From JACCRE01 sp049790855 (lineage in GTDB: Bacteria; Planctomycetota; Planctomycetia; Planctomycetales; Planctomycetaceae), in contig JBAQZJ010000158.1 in assembly GCA_049790855.1 (NCBI GenBank), forward strand, positions 1 through 9,599: a DNA stretch of 9,599 nt. The letters run 5' to 3'. Within the stretch, counting starts at the first letter, position 1; the number at the start of each line of letters is the position of its first letter. Shown piece after piece: positions 1 through 6,779 of the stretch. The translations under genes and the position numbers were made by a program. The notes below the pieces were generated by a model. That model worked only from the letters and a program-made list of their open reading frames with translations, had not been told where the DNA came from and did not search any database.

Positions 1-49
1 CCACCCAGAACTCGACCTGCCGCTCCCGCTTCCTGCGTCCCAAGCCCAT
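1..49 (-). CDS. Partial CDS, probable IS1182-like transposase N-terminus
   Basis: Only the first 16 codons are in the window, reading MGLGRRKRERQVEFWV; the gene runs off the left edge. The ATG at 49-47 follows a strong ribosome binding site, GAGGAG at 55-60 with 5 nt spacing. The pattern of M-x-LG-RRK-x-x-x-Q followed by E-[FL/MF]-[VW]-V resembles the starts of IS1182-type (DDE, IS5/IS4-like superfamily) transposases as I remember them, but 16 residues cannot prove a family. The gene starts only 10 nt after the stop of the AlbA_2 gene, and its ribosome binding site overlaps that stop, so the two are probably cotranscribed. It could instead be an unrelated basic protein. The start is well supported, the product is not. 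Confidence 0.45.
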   Translation of the reverse strand, partial: MGLGRRKRERQVEFWV

Positions 50-54
50 AGCTT

Positions 55-60
55 CTCCTC
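55..60 (-). promoter_or_regulatory. Ribosome binding site of the partial transposase-like gene
   Basis: On the minus strand GAGGAG lies 5 nt before the ATG at 49-47. It shares two bases with the TGA stop of the AlbA_2 gene at 61-59, an arrangement typical of translationally coupled genes. Confidence 0.6.
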
Positions 61-970
61 AGACCATCCCCACGACCAACCGCCGGAACATAGCGCCGGG
101 GATGCCGTTTTTCAACAGGCTGTTAAGCGAGCGTGCCACTTCTTCCAGGCTTTTGGCGATGCTCCGAAGAGGGTTTTCGCCAACTTGAATCGGACTCGTG
201 GATCTCTCCGCATCTATGGGAGCATGGTAGACATACTGCTTCCCGTTCAGATCGCGGTATTCGAGCGAGAGATTCATATCTCTACCTCGCCCGTCTCCGA
301 CATCACGCTGAGTCATCACGTCGAAGTAAAAAGGATTGGCGAAATCAACGAGTTGCCTGACGATCGGGAACGTCTGCTTACAGCGCTGAAATATGCTTGG
401 TGGAGGATCAATGCTGATCGCGACATCCAAAGATGGGGAAGGAGTTAATGCAACGACTCCGATTTGGATGATGAAGGAATTGTCTGGGCGTTCGCGGATT
501 GTGTGTGTCAGACGAGGCGAATCTCGGTGACGACGTGCTCTGAGTGCTTCAACGATGAAGTGGCTGGCTGCAACAGTGTGAGCACCGGCACGGATGTAGT
601 ACTTCTTGTCAGGCGACATGTAAGGCAATTCGTGCCCGCCCGTGAGGCCGACAGCGAGAAGTAGACCATTCCCAGATGGATGTTCCTGCACGACGACATT
701 CGCGTTTGGCGACGGCTGGATCAAGTGGATGACCTGATCGGCCCAATCTCTGAGCGGTTGACGACCGATTGTTTCGGACAGGCCGACATCAGGATGTCCA
801 GAGTCGTCTACGCCGACAACAAACCAACCTCCACCGCTATTCGAGAATGCAGACACTGCATTCGCGAGCTTGTCTCGAAGTTTGTCATTCGTCGTCCGTC
901 CAGATTTGAACTCGAAACGGTCGTCTTCGGCCGATGGAAGTGTATCTATCGAGAAGTCTTCCAGAGACAC
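59..970 (-). CDS. AlbA_2 (Schlafen-type) putative DNA-binding domain protein
   Basis: 303 residues. The N-terminal part (about residues 15-145) fits the AlbA_2 / Schlafen AAA_4-like domain: E20-FKS at 20-23, AFSNSGGGWFVVGVDD at 41-56 (family pattern A-F-x-N-[TS]-x-GG-x-[LFIV]-x-[FIV]-GV-x-D), YYIRAGAHT at 124-132 and an S-H-F-x-x-E-x-L-R-x-R segment at 136-147. Members are often transcription regulators, helicase-linked or defence-associated, but the role here is unknown. Residues 150-303 match nothing I recognise; a basic helical tail follows residue 268. The start is GTG at 970-968, chosen because AGGAG at 977-981 sits 6 nt upstream. Base composition is visibly less GC-rich and codon use looser than in the PSD1/DUF1501 genes, consistent with acquisition by transfer. 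The gene ends 10 nt before a transposase-like start, so it may be a passenger of a mobile element or a chance neighbour. Confidence 0.75.
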   Translation of the reverse strand: MSLEDFSIDTLPSAEDDRFEFKSGRTTNDKLRDKLANAVSAFSNSGGGWFVVGVDDSGHPDVGLSETIGRQPLRDWADQVIHLIQPSPNANVVVQEHPSGNGLLLAVGLTGGHELPYMSPDKKYYIRAGAHTVAASHFIVEALRARRHRDSPRLTHTIRERPDNSFIIQIGVVALTPSPSLDVAISIDPPPSIFQRCKQTFPIVRQLVDFANPFYFDVMTQRDVGDGRGRDMNLSLEYRDLNGKQYVYHAPIDAERSTSPIQVGENPLRSIAKSLEEVARSLNSLLKNGIPGAMFRRLVVGMV

Positions 971-976
971 TAAAAT

Positions 977-981
977 CTCCT
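977..981 (-). promoter_or_regulatory. Ribosome binding site deciding the GTG start of the AlbA_2 gene
   Basis: AGGAG on the minus strand, 6 nt before GTG at 970-968. It fixes the start although the codon is not ATG. I see no convincing -35/-10 pair in the short interval 982-1007. Confidence 0.65.
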
Positions 982-1007
982 GTATATCGCAAGGAAGTTC
1001 GGTTCCC

Positions 1008-1062
1008 TCACACCGGCACCCGCTCGAACAACTCCTTCACCATCTTCCCGTGGCACTCCTCG
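1008..1062 (-). pseudogene. Orphan copy of the 3' end of a DUF1501 gene
   Basis: On the minus strand this reads ...HGKMVKELFERVPV and a TGA stop at 1010-1008. The intact DUF1501 gene ends HGKVVKELFERVPV with TAA at 1628-1626. In nucleotides 1010-1052 matches 1628-1670 at 42 of 43 positions and then decays (49 of 53 to 1062/1680). The single mismatch in the core changes V to M. Similarity stops at the stop codon on one side and fades into sequence upstream of 1062 that only loosely resembles the RPFYVTEDG segment. It is a gene remnant with no start of its own. It lies between the DUF2442 stop and the AlbA_2 gene, so the two copies flank the DUF4160/DUF2442 module. It could be a decayed DUF1501 paralogue or a duplicated insertion-site sequence. 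Confidence 0.7.
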
Positions 1063-1069
1063 ATCCGCA

Positions 1070-1372
1070 TCAGCGTTGGGTTCCGCTGTCTGAGTCGTTT
1101 TGAGCCTTCGGTGAAGCAACGCGCTGTGCGGGGGCGCCGCGGAGAAGACCTTCGGTACTGAGATCCTCGTCGAGATCGGGCCAGTGGATGCCGTACCCGC
1201 CGCCGGCGATGCGCCAATTCCTGCGCTGGGTCGCCGTGGCATCGAGCAGGCGAGGATACCAGGTCAGCGGGACGGCAATGGTTCGCCCGTCGCGGAGAGC
1301 GACGCTGAGTGAATCCTTCGTGAACTTCACGTCGGCTACTCGCTCATCAGCCGCCAGCGCCAAAATACCCAT
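1070..1372 (-). CDS. DUF2442 domain protein, putative antitoxin-like partner
   Basis: 100 residues starting MGILALAADERVADVKF. The DUF2442 fold is indicated by the strand pattern V-A-D-V-K-F at 12-17, L-S-V-A-L-R-D-G-R at 22-30, the V-P-L-T-W-Y-P-R-L segment at 34-42, N-W-R-I at 52-55 and the signature GYGIHWPDLDEDLS at 59-72. The start is the ATG at 1372-1370, because GGAGG at 1379-1383 lies 6 nt upstream; the open frame extends further but has no such support. It overlaps the end of the DUF4160 gene by 26 nt in another frame, so the two are translationally linked. DUF4160-DUF2442 pairs recur in bacteria and are commonly proposed to be type II toxin-antitoxin modules, but the activity of neither protein is established as far as I know. 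The C-terminal 18 residues (SPKAQNDSD...) are low complexity and probably unstructured. Confidence 0.82.
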   Translation of the reverse strand: MGILALAADERVADVKFTKDSLSVALRDGRTIAVPLTWYPRLLDATATQRRNWRIAGGGYGIHWPDLDEDLSTEGLLRGAPAQRVASPKAQNDSDSGTQR

Positions 1373-1589
1373 TCCAAGCCTCCAGGAATGCTGTCTGGTT
1401 GTGAACAACGAGCTTCTGAATACGGCGCAGCTCTCTGGCCGAGAAACCGAAATTCCGCGCCAAATGCACCGGTTGTAGCCAGAACTTGGCCGAAAGGTCA
1501 TCTCGATCCACATGAACGTGCGGCGGTTCGTTCGGCTCGTGACTATAGAAGTAGAAACGATAGAGACCGCTTTGCAGGACGGTCGGCAT
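1347..1589 (-). CDS. DUF4160 domain protein, putative toxin-like partner
   Basis: 80 residues, the normal length for a stand-alone DUF4160 protein. The whole sequence follows the family: MPTVLQSGLYRFYFYSHE at 1-18, the conserved EPPHVHV at 21-27, AKFWLQPV at 34-41, then G-F-S-A-R-E-L-R-R-I at 48-57 and FLEAWNGYFG at 68-77. The histidines of P-P-H-x-H are the most conserved polar residues and may form an active or metal site; that is inference. Start ATG at 1589-1587; GGGGAG at 1601-1606 is 11 nt upstream, a slightly long spacing. It begins 36 nt after the DUF1501 stop on the same strand with no terminator-like hairpin between, so readthrough from the PSD1-DUF1501 unit is possible. It overlaps DUF2442 by 26 nt. 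Confidence 0.85.
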   Translation of the reverse strand: MPTVLQSGLYRFYFYSHEPNEPPHVHVDRDDLSAKFWLQPVHLARNFGFSARELRRIQKLVVHNQTAFLEAWNGYFGAGG

Positions 1590-1625
1590 GGCCTGTGCAA
1601 CTCCCCTGCAAGATCGATCGCCCTG

Positions 1626-3089
<1,464 letters not shown>

Positions 3090-3110
3090 GCTGATCTCCG
3101 TCGTCAAATC

Positions 3111-3190
3111 GTTCAGAGCCGCGCCCGTCAGGGAGCGCTTCCCGAGGTTCCCGCGTCGGAAAACGCTCCCTGACGGTCGCGGCTCTGAAC
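3111..3190. repeat. REP-like long hairpin between PSD1 and DUF1501
   Basis: Arms of 27 nt (3111-3137 and 3164-3190) are inverted copies with one mismatch, both containing the core GTCAGGGAGCG and the flank GTTCAGAGCCGCG. The 26-nt loop has further short pairing (TTCCCGA against TCGGAA). There is no T-run on either side, so it is not a canonical intrinsic terminator, but such a stem could pause transcription or stabilise RNA ends between the two genes. The same core recurs at 5267-5329 and 8022-8042, showing a dispersed family. Right-arm translation gives LPDGRGSE, a tag that frequently contaminates gene models in this phylum. Confidence 0.85.
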
Positions 3191-3243
3191 CTCGGATGTC
3201 GTCGCGCTGATTATACCCGAAATCCAGCCGGGGCAGCCGCCTC

Positions 3244-5145
3244 CTACCTCACATGCTGAAACTCCGGCAGCAGCACGACGGCCCACAGCAGGTCGGCGAG
3301 GCCTGCTTTGGTCGCTGGTGAGCCGGCGAGTTCGATCGCGAGGGCTTTCTCCTTGTCCGACGGATCGCGGCTGAGGGTGCTGCGGAAGACGTGCAGGACG
3401 ACGTCTTCGGTCGGGCGATCCTGGAATTTCTTCAGCAACCGTTCCGCGCCTTTCGTCAGCAGGTCCGACAGGATCGGGCCGTTCGACAGGTCGAGCGCCT
3501 GCAGCGTCGTCAACTGGTCGGGGCGGGTCGTGACGACCTGCTCGCGGTTCGGACGGCCGAGCGAACGCATCAGCGGGTCGGAGACGACGAACGCCGCCCG
3601 GATCTCCGGTCCTGCGACGTCGTCGGTCAGTTCTTTCACATCGACGCCCACGTCGGCGTTCGGCTTCGCGGGGCCGGTGCCGGTCAGTGTCCAGATCGCG
3701 TCGACGAACTGCTCGGCGGTCATCCGCCGGGCGATGGGGCCGGTATAGACGAAGCCTTCGGGCGTCGGCGGTTCCTCGAGTGCGACGGTTTGCGACTGAT
3801 ACGCCTTCGACTTCGTGATGTATGCGATGAGTTGCTTGACGTCGTAGTCGTGATCGACGAGATAGCCGGCGAGATGGTCCAGCAGTTCGGGACTCCACGC
3901 CGGGGCGGCCATCGAATCGACCGGTTCGACGAACGCGCGGCCCATCAGATGCCGCCAGAGTCGATTCACGATCGTCCGCGGCAGTCGACCGTTGTCCTCG
4001 TGCGTCATCAGTTCGGCGAGCCGCTGCTGCCGCTGGTCGCGCGGCAGCTTGGGGTCGATCGTCCCCAGTTCAGGGAAGACGAACTTCGCTTCGGCGGTCT
4101 GGCCGGTCGGAATATCGCAGCGGTGCAGTTCCAGCGGTTCGTCGGTGACGACCGCGGCAAGACCGTAAGCGTCGGCCAGTTTCCAGTCGTCGATGAAACT
4201 GTCGTGACAGCTCGCGCATTTCAGGTTGATGCCCAGGAACACCTGACCGACGTTCTGCGAGAACTGCAACGGCGGCACCTGGCTCGCGTTGACCCGGCCC
4301 CGCCAGACGATCCCTTTCGCGAAGCCTTCCGACTCGGGCGCGGGGGCGATCAGATCTCGAACGAACTCGTCGTAAGGTTTGTTGTTCGCCAATGCGACGT
4401 ACAGCCACTTCGTGATCTGCTTGCGACCGCCGTCGATGAACCCCGTGCCTGCATAGGCATTTCGCAACAGATCGTTCCAGAACGTGATCCAGTGCGCGGC
4501 ATAGTCGCGGTTGCGCGCGAGTGCGGCGTCGACGGCTTTGGAACGCTTGTCCGGGTCGCCGTCGGCGAGAAACGCCTCAAGCTCGGCTTCGGAAGGCAGT
4601 AATCCCAGCACGTCGAGATGCAGGCGCCGCAAGAAGGCCGCATCGTCGACTGCCGGCGGCAGCGTGACTTCTTTCGGTTTCGCATAGGCTTCGAGCAGGC
4701 GGTCGATCGGATGTTCGCCCGACGTTTCCGTCGCCGTGGGAATCTCGATCGTCCGCAGCTTGAGCGGCGTCGCTTCGGGTGCGACGCGGAACGTGAAGCC
4801 GTCCGTCCAGGGCAGATCGACGTCGATCCAGCGCCGCAGCGTGGCGACTTCTTTCTCGGAGAGCCGCTCACCCTCGGGCGGCATTTTGTAATCGGTCTCG
4901 TCACTGACGACGCGCTCGATCAAATCGCTTGCCGAGGCGTCGCCCGGCTCGACGACGCCGGCATCGAGCAGAATCGCCCGTGTGTCGAGCGAGAAGGAAC
5001 CTTTGTAGGTTCCGTTCGTATGACACTTCGCGCAATGCTCTTTGAGAATCGGCAACACGTCATGCGCGAAGTCGACCGGCTTCGCGTCATCGGCCTGAGC
5101 AAGCAATGGAACGGCGATCAGAACGCCGGCGAGCGCGCATCTCAT
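3244..5145 (-). CDS. PSD1 / PSCyt1-DUF1549-DUF1553 exported cytochrome-like protein
   Basis: 633 residues from the ATG at 5145-5143. The first 18 residues are a Sec signal (MRCALAGVLIAVPLLAQA, cleavage probably after AQA). PSCyt1 (about 24-110) holds the haem c motif CAKCH at 38-42 and the MPPEG/L-S-x-x-E...L-R-R-W-I-D block at 88-108, where the Met is a likely axial ligand. DUF1549/PSCyt2 (about 145-335) ends near a second C-x-x-C-H, CASCHD at 310-315. DUF1553/PSD1 (about 368-630) includes RTIVNRLWRHLMGRAFVEP at 390-408 and ITKSKAYQ, and ends PEFQHVR. The protein is therefore predicted to be extracytoplasmic with up to two haems; its reaction is unknown. No good ribosome binding site precedes the ATG. 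The frame stays open upstream to 5340, but that stretch translates REP sequence (LPDGRGSD) and is not used. DUF1501 follows 154 nt downstream. Confidence 0.92.
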   Translation of the reverse strand: MRCALAGVLIAVPLLAQADDAKPVDFAHDVLPILKEHCAKCHTNGTYKGSFSLDTRAILLDAGVVEPGDASASDLIERVVSDETDYKMPPEGERLSEKEVATLRRWIDVDLPWTDGFTFRVAPEATPLKLRTIEIPTATETSGEHPIDRLLEAYAKPKEVTLPPAVDDAAFLRRLHLDVLGLLPSEAELEAFLADGDPDKRSKAVDAALARNRDYAAHWITFWNDLLRNAYAGTGFIDGGRKQITKWLYVALANNKPYDEFVRDLIAPAPESEGFAKGIVWRGRVNASQVPPLQFSQNVGQVFLGINLKCASCHDSFIDDWKLADAYGLAAVVTDEPLELHRCDIPTGQTAEAKFVFPELGTIDPKLPRDQRQQRLAELMTHEDNGRLPRTIVNRLWRHLMGRAFVEPVDSMAAPAWSPELLDHLAGYLVDHDYDVKQLIAYITKSKAYQSQTVALEEPPTPEGFVYTGPIARRMTAEQFVDAIWTLTGTGPAKPNADVGVDVKELTDDVAGPEIRAAFVVSDPLMRSLGRPNREQVVTTRPDQLTTLQALDLSNGPILSDLLTKGAERLLKKFQDRPTEDVVLHVFRSTLSRDPSDKEKALAIELAGSPATKAGLADLLWAVVLLPEFQHVR

Positions 5146-5193
5146 TGAGGAAGACCGACACGAGGCGTGAAACGGGTCCGATGGAAGACTTTC

Positions 5194-5222
5194 AGTAGAC
5201 CCGACATCGTTTCGATCGGCAA
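5194..5222 (-). promoter_or_regulatory. Weak candidate sigma70-like promoter for the PSD1 operon
   Basis: On the minus strand TTGCCG (5222-5217), 17 nt, then TCTACT (5199-5194). Each hexamer matches consensus at 4 of 6 positions. The predicted transcript would have a leader of about 40 nt before the ATG at 5145. This is the best pair I see in the 120 nt upstream; planctomycete promoters are poorly defined, so it is tentative. Confidence 0.22.
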
Positions 5223-5248
5223 CCGCGATCACGTTCGCCAACACGATT

Positions 5249-5280
5249 GATCGGAGCCGCGACCGATCAGAGCCGCGACC
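5249..5280. repeat. Tandem 16-bp repeat at the REP edge
   Basis: Two adjacent copies of GATCGGAGCCGCGACC / GATCAGAGCCGCGACC differing at one base. The second copy runs directly into the GTCAGGG core, so the outer part of the REP arm has been duplicated. Confidence 0.7.
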
Positions 5281-5329
5281 GTCAGGGAGCACATCTCGAC
5301 GCCCGAGAGTCGAGTAACGCTCCCTGACG
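5267..5329. repeat. REP-like hairpin left of the transposon
   Basis: CGTCAGGGAGC at 5280-5290 pairs with GCTCCCTGACG at 5319-5329. Inside the loop CTCGAC (5295-5300) pairs with GTCGAG (5309-5314), so the structure is a two-tier stem. The 21 nt at 5267-5287 recur inverted at 8022-8042 on the other side of the transposon. The arms match the 3111-3190 element but the loop differs, as in BIME-like families where arms are conserved and centres vary. Confidence 0.8.
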
Positions 5330-5331
5330 CC

Positions 5332-5362
5332 CAATGGCACTTACTTTTCGTGTCTCCCCTCT
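5332..5362. repeat. Left arm of the interrupted palindromic host repeat
   Basis: 31 nt starting CAATGGCACTTACTTTTCG are a perfect inverted copy of 7991-8021. Joining 5332-5368 to 7838-8021 (removing the transposon and one target duplication) restores a single palindromic repeat of 221 bp. Confidence 0.85.
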
Positions 5363-5368
5363 CCTCTG
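5361..5368. repeat. Target site duplication, left copy (CTCCTCTG)
   Basis: CTCCTCTG lies directly outside the left inverted repeat and recurs exactly at 7830-7837 outside the right one. Eight base pairs is the duplication length typical of IS1595-family elements. Confidence 0.88.
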
Positions 5369-5384
5369 GGCACTAATATACTTG
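5369..5384 (+). repeat. Left terminal inverted repeat of the transposon
   Basis: GGCACTAATATACTTG, identical in inverted orientation to 7814-7829. Its inner TTG forms the start of the -35 hexamer of the passenger promoter. Confidence 0.9.
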
Positions 5385-5410
5385 TAACAGGAACGCGGGT
5401 CGAGTCTAAT
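5382..5410 (+). promoter_or_regulatory. Terminal promoter of the passenger operon, predicted leaderless
   Basis: TTGTAA (5382-5387, 4 of 6 to consensus), 17 nt, TCTAAT (5405-5410, 5 of 6), then only 7 nt to the ATG at 5418. A transcript starting at the usual distance would begin at or next to the ATG, which agrees with the absence of a ribosome binding site. It mirrors the promoter at the right end. Confidence 0.5.
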
Positions 5411-5417
5411 CGGCTGC

Positions 5418-6461
5418 ATGGAAGACGAGCCGTTCGGAATCGAGTTCTTCAACCGCATCCAAAAGCTGCGTTTCAATGAGGCGCGCCGGCTCGACCAGTC
5501 TTGGCGATCAACCGTCCGGGAAGTGCAGAATGATGCCGTGCGAGAGGCCGCAGAGTGGTTCTTCACGAACCTTCACCGGCTCGACACGATGGCAGTTCTG
5601 CCGTTCATGCTCGTGAGGCATGCGGTCTGGGGTCAACAACTGGTTGAACGAGCGAAAGCCGGCAATTTCCTGCAACTCATCACCGGCACCCTGCCCGACG
5701 ATGACAAGGATCAGTCGGACGCGATTCTTCAAGCGATGTCCGAGCGGATGGATGAGGGCGTGTTCCCGACGGCCGGGAGAATCGACGGGCTGATCGAACT
5801 TCTGATCGGTCATCAGTGGCATTACGTGTCCGAAGGGTTCCACTCGCTGCTCAGTTCACAGTTACTTCTCGCGTGGACCGCCTATGAGGCGCTCGCGACC
5901 GATCTTTGGGTTGCGGCCGTCAACAGTCGTCCTCACTCGCTCGGCCGGAACGCATGGTTCGCCGAGCGGAAGAACCATGCGGACGGCGGTCGAGACGCTG
6001 ATGGGAACCTGGCGGACTCACGGTCTGTCCATTGGGACGTGCTTGCCGAGAAAGAATTCGACCTTAGCAAGTGCCTAGGGGATCTGATGTGGGAGAAGCG
6101 TAGATTCGACTTCAATTCTCTAGAAGGCTTGGAGACGGCGTACACCAGCGCCTTCCGGCACTCCCGCAAGGACGGCAAAACCTATGTTGACCCAAAGGTG
6201 AAGCCGTGGTTCGAAGGGGACGGGCGGAAGGAACTGAATATCCTGCACGCCCTCCGTCACGTCATCGTGCATCGTGGCGGGAAAGCGGATGGTCGCTTCA
6301 TCAGCCGCGTCAAAAACACGGACGCGTTTCGCGGGCTGAAGGATACTGATTCAATTGAACTCAATGGCCCGCTGGTTGCCGACTGCACAATGGCGTGCAT
6401 ACGATGCGGCGTCCGGCTACTCACGGGCGTAGATCAGTGGCTCACCGAGAACCCGAAATGA
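5418..6461 (+). CDS. HEPN-like domain protein, transposon passenger
   Basis: 347 residues, probably soluble, no signal peptide. I infer a HEPN-like helical domain in the C-terminal half from LLLAWTAYEALATDLWVAAV at 149-168 (resembling the first HEPN helix with its W-x-A-[YF]-E core) and LRHVIVHRGGKADGRF at 279-294, which holds the R-x4-H motif (R280, H285) followed by GG, as in the RiboL-PSP/MAE_28990-type HEPN groups. In many HEPN proteins this R and H form an RNase site; activity here is not shown. The N-terminal 140 residues are helical and unrecognised. Cysteines 323, 327 and 330 near the end (CTMACIRC) might bind metal. The start ATG lies 49 nt inside the transposon end and 7 nt after a -10 hexamer. 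The stop overlaps the next ATG as ATGA, so the two genes are coupled. It might instead be a degenerate relative with only a structural role. Confidence 0.68.
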   Translation: MEDEPFGIEFFNRIQKLRFNEARRLDQSWRSTVREVQNDAVREAAEWFFTNLHRLDTMAVLPFMLVRHAVWGQQLVERAKAGNFLQLITGTLPDDDKDQSDAILQAMSERMDEGVFPTAGRIDGLIELLIGHQWHYVSEGFHSLLSSQLLLAWTAYEALATDLWVAAVNSRPHSLGRNAWFAERKNHADGGRDADGNLADSRSVHWDVLAEKEFDLSKCLGDLMWEKRRFDFNSLEGLETAYTSAFRHSRKDGKTYVDPKVKPWFEGDGRKELNILHALRHVIVHRGGKADGRFISRVKNTDAFRGLKDTDSIELNGPLVADCTMACIRCGVRLLTGVDQWLTENPK

Positions 6462-6667
6462 CCGACCTGCCACCACTTGAGGTCGTATGTGACGAGTGTG
6501 ACGGGGTCGGGAGACATCCGGCTGGAGACGGGCAAGGCTATTTCGTCTGTCGCGGGTGTGAGGGTACCGGGCACGTCCTCACGAAGTTCGGCGAGGAGGT
6601 TTTCGCGTTCGTCGAACACGCCGCGCAACGCTATCAGTTCCGGTCGCGTGAGCGGCAGACGGCGTAG
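6458..6667 (+). CDS. Small DnaJ-type zinc-knuckle protein, transposon passenger
   Basis: 69 residues beginning MTDLPPLEVV. Two CxxCxGxG motifs, C11-DE-C14-DGVG and C31-RG-C34-EGTG, would bind one zinc ion as in the cysteine-rich region of DnaJ or in small TsaA/DksA-like zinc proteins. The remaining 30 residues are helical and charged. The ATG at 6458-6460 overlaps the HEPN-like stop as ATGA, so translation is probably by reinitiation; the frame is open further upstream but without a better start. A short zinc protein tied this tightly to a HEPN-like gene suggests a complex or a toxin-neutraliser pair, which is inference. Its last 89 nt overlap the small minus-strand ORF at 6579-6773. Confidence 0.72.
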   Translation: MTDLPPLEVVCDECDGVGRHPAGDGQGYFVCRGCEGTGHVLTKFGEEVFAFVEHAAQRYQFRSRERQTA

Positions 6668-6773
6668 GCGTCCTCGGGGCGGCGAGAACGCGGCGGACCG
6701 CGTCTTCAAACCGTTCCGCATCGGCGGTGTCAGCCGCCGGTTTCTTCGGCGGCTTGTCCTTCGCCACTGGCAT
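6579..6773 (-). CDS. Small basic/charged ORF following the transposase
   Basis: 64 residues, MPVAKDKPPKKPAADTADAE then RFEDAVRRVLAAPRT, and an arginine-rich end. It starts 6 nt after the transposase stop; GGAG is present but only 1 nt from the ATG, so expression would rely on coupling to the transposase. The lysine/proline-rich start followed by a short amphipathic helix looks like a real small protein of the kind often placed behind IS1595 transposases in this phylum (my recollection, not checked). The C-terminal 20 or so residues lie antisense to the zinc-knuckle gene and look like shadow sequence. It may be a regulator of transposition or spurious. Confidence 0.42.
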   Translation of the reverse strand: MPVAKDKPPKKPAADTADAERFEDAVRRVLAAPRTPTPSAAHATGTDSVARRVRRTRKPPRRTS

Positions 6774-6779
6774 TCTCCG

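Noticed and set aside
3111..3190. Reading the hairpin as a rho-independent terminator
   Set aside because: No U-tract follows either arm and the element is one of several dispersed copies, so REP-like is the better label.
3128..3898. Minus-strand frame of 256 codons overlapping the PSD1 3' end
   Set aside because: Arginine-rich frame-shifted shadow of PSD1 running into the REP hairpin.
3391..4602. Plus-strand frame of 403 codons opposite PSD1
   Set aside because: Shadow of the PSD1 gene; low-complexity R/D/G composition and no domain.
5146..5340. 65-residue N-terminal extension of the PSD1 frame
   Set aside because: It translates REP sequence (LPDGRGSD) and pushes the clear signal peptide MRCALAGVLIAVPLLAQA into the interior; the ATG at 5145 is the sensible start.
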